A stretch of 64,000 bases of DNA, taken from Brotaphodocola catenula. GTDB lineage: Bacteria; Bacillota; Clostridia; Lachnospirales; Lachnospiraceae. The stretch spans positions 24,601-88,600 of the forward strand of contig JAJEPU010000009.1 of the NCBI GenBank assembly GCA_020686985.1, in the 5' to 3' direction. Shown one piece after another: positions 53,456 through 61,632 of this stretch; the stretch's first letter is position 1, and the number at the start of each line of letters is the position of its first letter. Under the pieces are notes generated by a model. The model saw only the letters and a program-made list of their open reading frames with translations, did no database searches and was not told where the DNA came from. The position numbers and the translations under genes are program-made.

Positions 53456-53920
53456 TTATTTCTCGCAGATCTTTACAACAATCTTCTTTACCATAGACGG
53501 CTCGCCTGCTGCTGCCTTCGGCTTATGTCCATCCCACGGGAAGAAGATCATGAAGTCGCCTGCCTTGCAGGTTACCTTGAGACCCGGATTGGCGTTGTCA
53601 AACTTCACAACATCCTTCTCTGCATTGTACGGTCCAGCCGGATTTAACTCCTCTGCCGGTGCGTAGGTCATCACTTCCTCACCAGAGATCACATACTGGA
53701 TATCAGAGTAGTTCTGATGAGCCTCGTACTTTGCCTCCTCCCACGGAAGGGTGGTATAGCTCATTACATTTGCATAAACGTTCTTTCCGTCGATCTCATA
53801 CTTTCCATCCTCAAGGGTTGCCAGATCGTGACTCTTCAAAAAGTCGATTGCCTTTGCATAGCGTCCCTCGATACCCAGAGTGCGGTAAAAATCAATATTC
53901 TTTGCGTTATCTAAAATCAT
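53456..53920 (-). CDS. YhcH/YjgK/YiaL-family protein (DUF386)
   Basis: 154 residues. The cupin-like family signature is visible as EAKYEAHQNYSDIQYVISGEE and GDFMIFFPWDGHKPKAA, with metal-binding histidines. Family members are linked to sialic acid, uronate or beta-galactoside pathways; some act as sugar mutarotases. It follows kduI by 57 bp and is likely cotranscribed, so a role in uronate (pectin or glycosaminoglycan) breakdown is suggested. AGGAGGAG precedes the ATG. Confidence 0.9.
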   Translation of the reverse strand: MILDNAKNIDFYRTLGIEGRYAKAIDFLKSHDLATLEDGKYEIDGKNVYANVMSYTTLPWEEAKYEAHQNYSDIQYVISGEEVMTYAPAEELNPAGPYNAEKDVVKFDNANPGLKVTCKAGDFMIFFPWDGHKPKAAAGEPSMVKKIVVKICEK

Positions 53921-53977
53921 GTCTCTCTCCTCCTATTAAATTTCTAATTAATTCTCTCGTCTCTCCCAGAACCGATT

Positions 53978-54820
53978 TTATCTCAGCTCTGTGGTCGGGA
54001 TTGTATCCATATCATCAAATGCCTGGTTCTCTCCGCCCATTGCCCAGATAAAGGTGTAATTGCTTGTACCTGCTCCGGAATGGATGCTCCAGGACGGGCT
54101 GATGACTGCCTGCTCATTCTGCATAACGATGTGACGGGTTTCCTGACCCTCACCCATCATATGAAAGACTACATTGTTCTCCGGAATCTCGAAGTACATG
54201 TAGATCTCCATTCTTCTCTCGTGAGTATGTGCCGGCATCGTGTTCCATACACTGCCCGGCTCAAGAACGGTCATACCCATAGACAGCTGGCAGGTCTCCA
54301 GAACGTCCGGATGGATGAACTGGTTGATCACACGCTTGTTGGAAGTCTCCATTGCACCAATCGGTCTCTTTGCAGCCTTCTCGATCGGAATAAAGGTCGT
54401 CTTGCATGCCTTGTGTGCCGGCGCACTTACCATATAGAACTTAGCCGGATGCTCCGGATCTTCACTTGCGAAGAATACCTCTTTCGTTCCCTTTGTGATG
54501 TACAGGCAATCCTTGTATCCCATCTTGAAAGTCTCGCCATCTGCGGTAATGCTTCCAGCTCCGCCAATGTTGAAAATACCGATCTCACGGCGCTCAAGGA
54601 AATACTGGGTACCGAAGTTCTTCCAGATGTCGATGCCCTTGTCGATGGAAACGGTCTCCGTCGTTGGCATGCATCCAAGGGTTACCATACGATCTACGTG
54701 AGAATACACAGCAACAACCTCGTTCGGCACATATAAATTTTCGATCAGAAATTCTTTTCTCGTTTCTTCTGTTGTATAACGTTTGAAATCTCTCTGGTTT
54801 GCAGAATAGCGAATATCCAC
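53978..54820 (-). CDS. kduI: 5-keto-4-deoxyuronate isomerase
   Basis: 280 residues from a GTG at 54820 (MDIRYSANQRDFKRYTTEETR), which has GGAGG nine nt upstream; the ATG at 54829 sits directly on that site and is less likely. The cupin metal residues are seen in HTHERRMEIYMYFE and WSIHSGAGTSNYTFIWAMGGEN. It turns 5-keto-4-deoxyuronate, produced from unsaturated uronic acids by polysaccharide lyases, into 3-deoxy-D-glycero-2,5-hexodiulosonate. Only kduI and yhcH of the pathway are here. A consensus promoter and a perfect cre site lie upstream. Confidence 0.95.
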   Translation of the reverse strand: MDIRYSANQRDFKRYTTEETRKEFLIENLYVPNEVVAVYSHVDRMVTLGCMPTTETVSIDKGIDIWKNFGTQYFLERREIGIFNIGGAGSITADGETFKMGYKDCLYITKGTKEVFFASEDPEHPAKFYMVSAPAHKACKTTFIPIEKAAKRPIGAMETSNKRVINQFIHPDVLETCQLSMGMTVLEPGSVWNTMPAHTHERRMEIYMYFEIPENNVVFHMMGEGQETRHIVMQNEQAVISPSWSIHSGAGTSNYTFIWAMGGENQAFDDMDTIPTTELR

Positions 54821-54884
54821 TACATTCATCCTCCATACTTGTCTTTTGTGGCAGTACGCCCCCGCGCTCCTGCCTGTATTTTCC

Positions 54885-54914
54885 ATTATAAGCGATTCCG
54901 TAACTAATATTCAA
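54885..54914 (-). promoter_or_regulatory. Promoter of kduI-yhcH
   Basis: On the minus strand TTGAAT (54914-54909), 18 bp, and a perfect TATAAT (54890-54885). Confidence 0.7.
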
Positions 54915-54945
54915 TGGAACAAAGTACTGAAAATAAAGGTCGTTT

Positions 54946-54959
54946 TGTAAGCGCTTTCA
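54946..54959 (-). promoter_or_regulatory. CcpA catabolite response element (cre)
   Basis: TGTAAGCGCTTTCA matches the cre consensus TGWNANCGNTNWCA at every fixed position. It lies about 32 bp upstream of the kduI -35, so it may repress by looping or road-block or, less often, activate. HprK and a Crh-like protein are encoded in the same window. Confidence 0.75.
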
Positions 54960-54997
54960 ACAAAAATCAAATGAAAGGGCGCAATTTCCTATCATAC

Positions 54998-55036
54998 AAA
55001 AAAAGATCCTCAGTCCGAAAACTGAAGATCTTTTTC
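54998..55036 (-). terminator. Terminator after the tRNA-Gln genes
   Basis: AAAAAGATC and GATCTTTTT with inner CAGT/ACTG form a stem with a T run on the minus strand. Confidence 0.85.
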
Positions 55037-55042
55037 TCAGCG

Positions 55043-55115
55043 CTGGGCTACAAGGATTCGAACCTTGAAAATGACGGAGTCAGAGTCCGTTGCCTTACCA
55101 TTTGGCGATAGCCCA
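55043..55115 (-). tRNA. tRNA-Gln (anticodon CUG)
   Basis: 73 nt with acceptor stem TGGGCTA/TAGCCCA and discriminator G, D-arm GCC/GGC, anticodon stem ACGGA/TCCGT with loop CTCTGAC (anticodon CUG), and T-arm CAAGG-TTCGAAT-CCTTG. U1-A72 and G73 are typical of tRNA-Gln. No CCA is encoded. It is identical to the copy at 55149-55221. Confidence 0.95.
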
Positions 55116-55148
55116 ATAATAAACAAAAACCAATATGAAGTTTTTGAA

Positions 55149-55221
55149 CTGGGCTACAAGGATTCGAACCTTGAAAATGACGGAGTCAGAGTCCGTTGCC
55201 TTACCATTTGGCGATAGCCCA
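55149..55221 (-). tRNA. tRNA-Gln (anticodon CUG), second identical copy
   Basis: Same 73-nt sequence as the previous tRNA, 33 bp upstream of it on the gene strand. Both are read from the promoter at 55239-55267 and end at the terminator near 55000. The second copy raises gene dosage; a UUG-reading tRNA-Gln must be encoded elsewhere. Confidence 0.95.
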
Positions 55222-55238
55222 TCACTGCAACGAAGATT

Positions 55239-55267
55239 ATTATATATGATAACTTTAAAAACGTCAA
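55239..55267 (-). promoter_or_regulatory. Promoter of the tRNA-Gln operon
   Basis: TTGACG (55267-55262), 17 bp and TATAAT (55244-55239) on the minus strand, about 18 bp before the first tRNA. Confidence 0.85.
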
Positions 55268-55405
55268 GCGTTTTTTTATTTTTTTCGATTTTATTTTTAC
55301 AGAACTTTAAAAGCCCTTTATCTCATCTTTTAATGTACATTCATAATCTGATCTTTGTCCAATTATTTTTCTAACACCTAGACATTCATCCGAAATTTGC
55401 AGCCA

Positions 55406-55583
55406 AGCTCCGAAAGCAGGAAAATACATGCAAACCCGTGTGAAGCGTCGGTGCTTAGGCTGTGTACTTTACAGCCTTATGCACCGCTACGCTCGCCCGG
55501 CGTATCGAGGAAGCGCCAGTGACGCTTCCGCTGATTTACCCGGAGCGAGAGCAAGTTTGCATGACTTTTTCTGCTGGAGGAGC
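55406..55583 (-). repeat. Structured interspersed repeat, copy C, with nested insertion
   Basis: A 178-bp copy of the same element. The outer arms (GCTCC, AGCAG, CATGCAAAC) pair with the far end; the inner hairpin on the minus strand is GGCTGT-AAAGTAC-ACAGCC, a third stem sequence with the same loop. Conserved blocks CTCGCTCCGGG, GCGGTGCATAAG and CACACGGGTTTGC are kept. Relative to A and B it has about 43 extra bp at 55498-55540, with a GGAAGCG/CGCTTCC hairpin and CCCGG at both edges. It lies 3' of the anti-sigma gene. Confidence 0.85.
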
Positions 55584-55629
55584 GCTCCTAAAGAAAACCT
55601 AGAGAAACTTTCCTTACAGAAATATCTTT

Positions 55630-57411
55630 CTACTTAGATTTCTGATTCGTCTCCTCTTTCGCGCTCACATCAGAACCTTCCGATTCCTTCGCACGCTTTG
55701 ATTCTTTTGAATTTGAATCTTCGCCATCTCGATCTTCTGAATCAGAATTCTTCGAGGACGACATTTCCCCTCCCTTAGACTGCTCAGACTGCGATGTCTC
55801 AGACTCCTTATCCGATTTCGAAGAAGCATTCGTTTCCTCGTCGTCATCTAAGTCATCCTCATCCGGATCATCCATTGCATCATCTGCAATTTCCGGCTTC
55901 TCAAAGGTTCCCGTCACCGTTGTCGCGTGTTTTCCCTCTCGCGGAGTCAATCCACCAAGCACAAACGTATACGTCTTTCCGCCCTCAAGCCCTTCGGCTG
56001 AGATCACGCACTCATCCTTCGAGGTATCATCCACATATGCCGGATAATGATTTCCATCCTCATCGCGGATCAGAACTGTCGGGTTCTTCCACTTCACAAA
56101 CGTTGCAAAATAGACAAAAATCTGGTCATCCTCCCACTCGGCATAGTCGATCTCCACGCCATCGTCAACGATCTCCTCATTCTCCTCATCCTCACTCTCC
56201 GCTGTTGTCTCCGTTGAGGAAGTCGCCACAGAAACCGGCTGACTTGCCTGCGTCGGCTCTGCCTCAGCAGTGCGGGACTCTTCCTCCTCTGAACCGCTCT
56301 CCTCCGTGCTTTCTTCCGTCGAAGCAACATCTCCCGTTGTCTCTTCCGTCGGAGCGGTAGCAGTCCGATCCGTCTCCTGCGCCTGCTCTGCCTTCTCTCC
56401 GAGTGCGAGCGATTCCTGATTGATCTGCTCTGCGATCTCCTCCATTGTCATTGTCGAGAACCGCTCCATATCCTCCATGCTGAGATTCTTATTCTGTGCG
56501 ATCAACTCTTTCAAGAAATACGCCTTTCCATAGGAAATGCCATACTCTTTTGCAAGCTCACTGACCTCATCATCCTCCGGTGTTGCCTGTTGATCGTACA
56601 CCACCGCCTGAACCTGATGCTCTTTGAGCGTTGTCTCAATATCCCCGACCACACTGCTTCGCAGTTTCGATGCCTTGCTCATACTGTCATTGTTGACGGT
56701 CACGAGGATTGCATTTTCCGTGTCATCGAGATAACCGTGGGTCACCATAGAACCGATGACGGCATTGACCGCTACATTCAAATCCACGCCTTTTAAATCC
56801 ATATCAGAAAGGATTTCTTTTGCATCCTCATTGAGTGCCTCTGCGCTCAGAATCTGGCTTCTCTGATTGATCGACAGCTCCACACTCGGGTTCACATCAA
56901 TTCCAATGATCGAATCCACACGCAGATTCCGTGCATGATACTGCCAGACACCTCCGCCCGCTGTGATCAACAGCAAAAACGTCGCCACTGTCGCCACACT
57001 CCGGCGCAAATACCTCTCAAAGCGAAGAACCTTTCCATTTCCATGTGCTTTTCCTGCTGTCTTTTCCGATGACCACTCAGCCGACCCGGCTCTTCCCGTT
57101 CTTTCCGCTCCCAGCTCGAATGACCCCTCAGAATTCATCGAATTCATCGAATCCATCGGAACAATCGGAGTGATCACTCTCGGAACAGGGTCCTGAGGCA
57201 CCGATAAATCAAGACGATCAAAAATATCCGGTGTGAGTCCGTTGACAGCGGATCTTAAATGGCTTTCAATCTGCCCGGTCGTCCACATTGCAGTACTCGT
57301 ACTCGTGGCACTTTGTGCACGACTGGCACTGCCAGATCGATTGCGATCACTGCCGGCACCGGCATTGTTCATTTTTTTCTGCCTGTCTGTTTCCTGCTTC
57401 ACCGTCCTCAC
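55630..57411 (-). CDS. RsgI-like transmembrane anti-sigma factor
   Basis: 593 residues. A ~135-residue cytoplasmic region, one membrane segment at about 138-157, then an RsgI-like domain that begins VDSIIGIDVNPSVELSIN. Its DVNPS (Asn174-Pro175) is the site where RsgI of Clostridium thermocellum is reported to self-cleave. The rest is an acidic Ser/Thr/Glu/Asp-rich linker, a small beta domain (about 430-510, IDYAEWEDDQIFVYF and TYTFVLGGLTPREG) that could be a sensor or fibronectin-like module, and a highly charged tail. The start overlaps the sigma gene stop (GTGA). It should hold that sigma factor until an external signal appears. Confidence 0.85.
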   Translation of the reverse strand: MRTVKQETDRQKKMNNAGAGSDRNRSGSASRAQSATSTSTAMWTTGQIESHLRSAVNGLTPDIFDRLDLSVPQDPVPRVITPIVPMDSMNSMNSEGSFELGAERTGRAGSAEWSSEKTAGKAHGNGKVLRFERYLRRSVATVATFLLLITAGGGVWQYHARNLRVDSIIGIDVNPSVELSINQRSQILSAEALNEDAKEILSDMDLKGVDLNVAVNAVIGSMVTHGYLDDTENAILVTVNNDSMSKASKLRSSVVGDIETTLKEHQVQAVVYDQQATPEDDEVSELAKEYGISYGKAYFLKELIAQNKNLSMEDMERFSTMTMEEIAEQINQESLALGEKAEQAQETDRTATAPTEETTGDVASTEESTEESGSEEEESRTAEAEPTQASQPVSVATSSTETTAESEDEENEEIVDDGVEIDYAEWEDDQIFVYFATFVKWKNPTVLIRDEDGNHYPAYVDDTSKDECVISAEGLEGGKTYTFVLGGLTPREGKHATTVTGTFEKPEIADDAMDDPDEDDLDDDEETNASSKSDKESETSQSEQSKGGEMSSSKNSDSEDRDGEDSNSKESKRAKESEGSDVSAKEETNQKSK

Positions 57412-57935
57412 TCCTCTCTCAGATATTGTTTAAGTTTCCGAACCGCGCGATTATACTTTGACAGCACAGTTGGAAGTGGTATTTTCAGATCCTGCGCAAT
57501 CTCTCGATGCTTCAGTCCTGCTCCCGCATGGAGAAGCACAATCTGTCGCTCCTCCTCCTTCAAAATCTTAAATGCGGTCTTTAAGACCATCGCATCTGCC
57601 ATATTTTCAATCGGAAGACAGAGTTCCCCTATCTCCTCGCCCACCAGTTCATCCAGTCCTACATCCGCAATCCTTTTCTGGTCGCGAAACTTCATATAGC
57701 AGAGATTCCTTGCAATCGTAAAAATCCACGCCAGCGGTTTTCCCTGCGACTGGTAAGAAGACGCCGAAGTCCACACTTTCATGTAGGTCTCCTGCATAAC
57801 TTCCTCCGCATCCTGTGGATTCTTGATGATGGAAAGGATAAAACTGTATACAGCCCTGTCTGTATTCTGATAGAGTTGATGAAACGCCTCTTTATCTCCG
57901 AGGCTGACCTGTGTCAAAAGTTCTTCGTCGCTCAA
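57408..57935 (-). CDS. ECF-type RNA polymerase sigma factor
   Basis: 175 residues from a TTG start with AAAGGGA upstream. Region 2 (VYSFILSIIKNPQDAEEVMQETYMKVW) and region 4 (ERQIVLLHAGAGLKHREIAQDLKIPLPTVLSKYNRAVRKL) are clear, with only a short linker and no region 3, so it is an extracytoplasmic-function sigma factor rather than SigI, although its partner is RsgI-like. It probably drives its own operon and a small regulon responding to the anti-sigma sensor. Confidence 0.94.
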   Translation of the reverse strand: MSDEELLTQVSLGDKEAFHQLYQNTDRAVYSFILSIIKNPQDAEEVMQETYMKVWTSASSYQSQGKPLAWIFTIARNLCYMKFRDQKRIADVGLDELVGEEIGELCLPIENMADAMVLKTAFKILKEEERQIVLLHAGAGLKHREIAQDLKIPLPTVLSKYNRAVRKLKQYLREE

Positions 57936-58062
57936 TCGGATTCCCTTTCTAATTATTTAATGCAGGAGAACGCCGTCTTATTGCATGATTCTCTCATTCT
58001 TCTCATCTTCTTGTCATTTGCATCTCGAATTTGATGCCCATTCTTCCGGAATTTATCTCGAC

Positions 58063-59265
58063 TTACCTCGATTCGCCACGGGGATCAAGGTCTTCATCCT
58101 CATAGCTGTGTTCCATCTGAATGATACAATATGCGGTTTCATCCTGCTCTGATATTTTCTGACAGATCTGCTCTTTTAATGCATCTTCCATCTGTTCCGT
58201 GTAGTCTCTCGGCACAACAAGATCAAAGATCAGATTCCGTCTCTTCGTTCCCTGAACAAGCCGGAAATCGTGAATGCTAAGTCTCGAATCCAGCCCGTTT
58301 ATAATTTCAATTATCTTTTCTTTTAGTTCCGTCGCACGGGTATTGTGCAGATCGACCGGGTCCATATGGATCACGAGCATGACTCCAAGTTCCCGGTACG
58401 CATCCCGCTCAATCTTGTCCACAATCGTGTGCGTCGTCTCAATCGGCACATCAGCTGCGACCTCGACATGAATGGATGCCATGCTCCGATCCGGTCCATA
58501 GTTGTGTACAATCAAATCATGTGTTCCCAAAATCCCGTGATACTTTCCCACGAAATCTGAGATCTTCTTGTACAACTTCGGATCAATCGCTCCGCCGATC
58601 AGCGGTTCGAGCGTCTCCTTTGCGATGTTGATTCCTGCAATCAGGACAAGCACCGACACAACCACTCCGACCAGACCATCGATGTTGACCTTCCAGATTC
58701 CATAGACCATCATAGAAAAAATCGTCGAGGATGTCGCCACGACATCACCGAGCGAATCAGCGGATGTCGCAAGCATCACCGTCGAGTGAATCCGTTTTCC
58801 AAGCGTGCGGTTAAAAACTGCCATCCACAGCTTTACTCCTATCGAGAGCACAAGAATCGCAATTGAGATCTTGCTAAACGACAGATCTTCCGGATGAATC
58901 ACCTTGTCGACCGAGGTCTTGAAGAGAGAAAATCCGACCTGCACCACAATAAACGCAACAATAAATGCGGAAATATACTCAATTCTGCCGTGACCAAACG
59001 GATGCTCGCGATCCGGCGGTTTCTGCGCCATCTTCACCCCTACAAAGCCGATGATCGAGGATGCCGCATCCGACAGGTTGTTGAAGGCATCCGCCATAAT
59101 TGAGATACTTCCCGTCAAAAAACCTGCTGTCATCTTCGACGCAAACAGGAAGAGATTACAGCAGATTCCAACCAGACTCGCCATAACTCCGTAAGCTGTG
59201 CGAACGGAGGCACAGTCTGTCTTCTCATAATTTTTTACAAATAATCTAACTAGCAGTTCTGTCAT
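58063..59265 (-). CDS. Cation diffusion facilitator, probable Mn(II) exporter
   Basis: 400 residues with six membrane segments (about 25-215) and a cytosolic tail of about 185 residues with a metal-sensing ferredoxin-like domain (IHVEVAADVPIETTHTI, VMLVIHMDP). The transport site reads NNLSD in TM2 (N62, D66) and DSLGD in TM5 (D170, D174). N-xxx-D with D-xxx-D is the pattern of manganese-selective CDFs such as pneumococcal MntE, not the H-xxx-D of zinc exporters. It would protect against Mn excess. The tail is longer than in YiiP. GAGGAAAA precedes the ATG. Confidence 0.9.
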   Translation of the reverse strand: MTELLVRLFVKNYEKTDCASVRTAYGVMASLVGICCNLFLFASKMTAGFLTGSISIMADAFNNLSDAASSIIGFVGVKMAQKPPDREHPFGHGRIEYISAFIVAFIVVQVGFSLFKTSVDKVIHPEDLSFSKISIAILVLSIGVKLWMAVFNRTLGKRIHSTVMLATSADSLGDVVATSSTIFSMMVYGIWKVNIDGLVGVVVSVLVLIAGINIAKETLEPLIGGAIDPKLYKKISDFVGKYHGILGTHDLIVHNYGPDRSMASIHVEVAADVPIETTHTIVDKIERDAYRELGVMLVIHMDPVDLHNTRATELKEKIIEIINGLDSRLSIHDFRLVQGTKRRNLIFDLVVPRDYTEQMEDALKEQICQKISEQDETAYCIIQMEHSYEDEDLDPRGESR

Positions 59266-59347
59266 TTTTCCTCATTCAATCATTTCTTGCATGATTGATC
59301 CCATTCGATGAATCCCATCATAAATCCCAGTAAAAATTCATTAAGAA

Positions 59348-60166
59348 TTAATCATAAAAAACATGTTCGAGGCAGAGTCCCTCCGCTGGAGCCGTAAAGC
59401 CCGCCATCTGTCTGTCCTGTGCCTCAAGAATCTCGCGGATAGACTGCCAGGAACGCTTGTGCAGTCCCACCTCAATCAGCGTTCCGGTCAGAATCCGAAC
59501 CATATTCTGAAGAAAGCCATTTCCCGTAAAGCGAAGCGTCACCCCGCCCGCACCAAAATCCTGCCGGATATCAATCGAGTAGATCGTCCTCACCGTCGAC
59601 TTCTTCATTTTTTTATTTCCGCAAAAACTCTTAAAATCATGCGTTCCGATCAGGAGCAGGGATGCCTGCTCCATCGCTTCCAGATCAAGAGGCTGTCCCA
59701 GTCCATAAATCGTCCGGCGAAGAAAAACATTCCGGCGCGCTCCCGTCTCAATCCGGTAGGCATAGACTTTCCTGACTGCATTTAAACGACTGTGAAACCG
59801 CTCAGGTGCCTCCTCCACAGAGATCACGGCAATGTCCTCCGGAAGATAGGCATTGAGATAATCCCGAATCTGATCCGTTTTCTTCATCCGGACACTCTTT
59901 TTCCCACTCATTCCGGGCATCTTTCCGGACTCCGGAAGAGATTGAATCTCAATCTCAGCCGGGAGATAAAAATTGGCGACCTGACCCAAGGCATGTACAC
60001 CGGCATCGGTTCGGCCGGAACCGTGAATCTCAACCGGCTCTCCCGCCATTCTGCCAAGCACCGCCTCGATCTTTCCCTGAATCGTATCCAAAGTGTTGCC
60101 CTGCCTCTGCCATCCATTGTAACGGGTTCCCTCATACTGAAGGATCATTTTATAATTCTGTCTCAT
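59348..60166 (-). CDS. truA: tRNA pseudouridine synthase A
   Basis: 272 residues. The catalytic aspartate is in GSGRTDAGVHALGQVANF near residue 52; YEGTRYNGWQRQGN and RFTGNGFLQNMVRILTGTLIEVG are diagnostic. It makes pseudouridine at positions 38-40 of tRNA anticodon arms. A ~20-residue insertion rich in Lys and Ser follows residue 75 (LPESGKMPGMSGKKSVRMKK), longer than in most TruA. It lies between the CDF exporter and the aminotransferase on one strand, probably transcribed with the latter. Confidence 0.96.
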   Translation of the reverse strand: MRQNYKMILQYEGTRYNGWQRQGNTLDTIQGKIEAVLGRMAGEPVEIHGSGRTDAGVHALGQVANFYLPAEIEIQSLPESGKMPGMSGKKSVRMKKTDQIRDYLNAYLPEDIAVISVEEAPERFHSRLNAVRKVYAYRIETGARRNVFLRRTIYGLGQPLDLEAMEQASLLLIGTHDFKSFCGNKKMKKSTVRTIYSIDIRQDFGAGGVTLRFTGNGFLQNMVRILTGTLIEVGLHKRSWQSIREILEAQDRQMAGFTAPAEGLCLEHVFYD

Positions 60167-60232
60167 TCTTTTCTTCTTATCACTTCACTCTTATTCTTTT
60201 ATTTTCTTTCATTTAGTTTCTTCTATTTTCTT

Positions 60233-61402
60233 CTATTTTTTCAGAATTCCGCTCTTATCGATTGCCTCAATCGCCTTCTTTAACTCCGGCTCATCCTGAA
60301 CAAGTGCCATACGCACATGACCCTCTCCCGACGGTCCAAATGCACTTCCCGGTGTCACAAGCACGCCACAGCGATCCACAAGCTCCATTGCAAACTCTGT
60401 GGAGGAAGTAAATCCTTCCGGAATCGGCGCCCAGACAAACATCGTTGCCTCTGGCTTTCTCATCTTCCAGCCAATCGCATTCAAGCCATCGCAGAGCACA
60501 TCACGGCGCTTCTCATAGGCAGAGCGGATGACAGCAACACAAGACTGATCTCCGGTGATTGCCACGATTGCCGCCTGCTGAATCGGAAGAAACATGCCGT
60601 AATCCATATTGGACTTGAGAGTCTTCAAGTGAGAAACCACTTCCTTATTTCCGACGCAGAATCCGATTCTTGCTCCGGCAAGTCCATAGGTCTTTGACAG
60701 GGAGTTGAACTCCACACCAACCTCTCTTGCGCCCGGGAACTGAAGAAAACTTCCGCAGTGCTTTCCGTCAAACACGAGTTCACTGTATGCATTGTCATGA
60801 AGAACAATAATATCATATTTTTTCGCAAATGCAACCAGTTCTTCGTAGAAAGAATCCGGTGCCATAACCGCAGTCGGGTTGTTCGGATAGGAAACAATCA
60901 TGAACTTTGCTCTCTGTGCAACCTCCTCCGGAATCTCAGAAAGCTGGATGATGTAACCATTCTCCTTCTTCTGTGGCATGTAGTAGAGTTCTGCACCCGC
61001 AAGACGCGGGCCATCCGCAAAGACCGGATAACACGGGTCCGGAACGAGGACGAGATCTCCCTCATCGACGATCGAGAGTGCGATGTGTGCAAGTCCCTCC
61101 TGAGAACCGAGCAGAGAACAGATCTCCGTCTGCGGATCTAACTCCACACCATAACGGCGCTCATACCACTGAGAAACCGCCTCCAAAAGTGCTTTCTGGT
61201 CATTGATTGCGTAGATATAGTTGTTCTTGTCGCCTGCTGACTCACAGAGCGCGTCCAAAATATGCTGTGCCGGGGGAATATTCGGTGCTCCGATGCTCAA
61301 ATCTACAACCTCTGCTCCCTCTGCCAGTCTCTTCTGTTTCTTTTCTGCAAGTTGAGAGAAGATGCCTTCTCCAAACCGTTCCATCCGTTTTGCAAATTTC
61401 AT
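60233..61402 (-). CDS. Class I/II aminotransferase (LL-diaminopimelate aminotransferase-like)
   Basis: 389 residues from the ATG with AGGAG upstream (MKFAKRMERFGEGIFSQL). PLP-binding lysine is in FNSLSKTYGLAGARIGF near 235, the aspartate/tyrosine pocket in HDNAYSELVFDG, SYPNNPTA gives the asparagine, and the C-terminal arginine is in GEGHVRMALVQ. The overall sequence is closest to DapL-like and related aminotransferases used in lysine synthesis, but substrate is not certain. It has its own promoter, overlapping that of nfo, and a 110-nt leader. Confidence 0.85.
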   Translation of the reverse strand: MKFAKRMERFGEGIFSQLAEKKQKRLAEGAEVVDLSIGAPNIPPAQHILDALCESAGDKNNYIYAINDQKALLEAVSQWYERRYGVELDPQTEICSLLGSQEGLAHIALSIVDEGDLVLVPDPCYPVFADGPRLAGAELYYMPQKKENGYIIQLSEIPEEVAQRAKFMIVSYPNNPTAVMAPDSFYEELVAFAKKYDIIVLHDNAYSELVFDGKHCGSFLQFPGAREVGVEFNSLSKTYGLAGARIGFCVGNKEVVSHLKTLKSNMDYGMFLPIQQAAIVAITGDQSCVAVIRSAYEKRRDVLCDGLNAIGWKMRKPEATMFVWAPIPEGFTSSTEFAMELVDRCGVLVTPGSAFGPSGEGHVRMALVQDEPELKKAIEAIDKSGILKK

Positions 61403-61511
61403 AATTTTTTCTCCTGTCAAATTTCCATATATATTTTTTCGTTGGGTCGGTCTGTGTTTCCGGCTCAATTCTCCTGAGGTGTTACCGTATACAGCAACAA
61501 CATTATCACTC

Positions 61512-61540
61512 ATTATACTATCACACTCTTTTAAGAGCAA
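61512..61540 (-). promoter_or_regulatory. Promoter of the aminotransferase gene
   Basis: On the minus strand TTGCTC (61540-61535), 17 bp, TATAAT (61517-61512). It lies back-to-back with the nfo promoter at 61558-61566. Confidence 0.75.
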
Positions 61541-61557
61541 GCAGGAAAGAAGTTTTA

Positions 61558-61566
61558 TGGTATAAT
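61558..61566 (+). promoter_or_regulatory. Extended -10 promoter of nfo
   Basis: TGGTATAAT, i.e. TGn directly before TATAAT, 66 bp before the nfo ATG. The -35 region is poor and overlaps the -35 of the divergent aminotransferase promoter. Confidence 0.6.
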
Positions 61567-61632
61567 ATAAAAACAACAAATATAAAAGAAAAAACAAGTT
61601 TCATATTTTTTTGAAGAAAGGATGTTTCAATC

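Larger units (their letters stand above)
55222..55629. other. Intergenic region between the tRNAs and the anti-sigma gene
   Basis: No protein gene. It holds the tRNA promoter and repeat copy C (55406-55583). Between them AAACG-tcaag-CGTTT with a T run on the plus strand (about 55259-55280) looks like a terminator on the opposite strand. Confidence 0.6.

Noticed and set aside
55043..55221. Two identical tRNAs as an integration site
   Set aside because: They form one operon with shared promoter and terminator, and no integrase or duplicated tRNA 3' end lies nearby.
61403..61597. N-terminal extension of the aminotransferase
   Set aside because: The extra codons cross the promoter, and an AGGAG site precedes the ATG at 61402.
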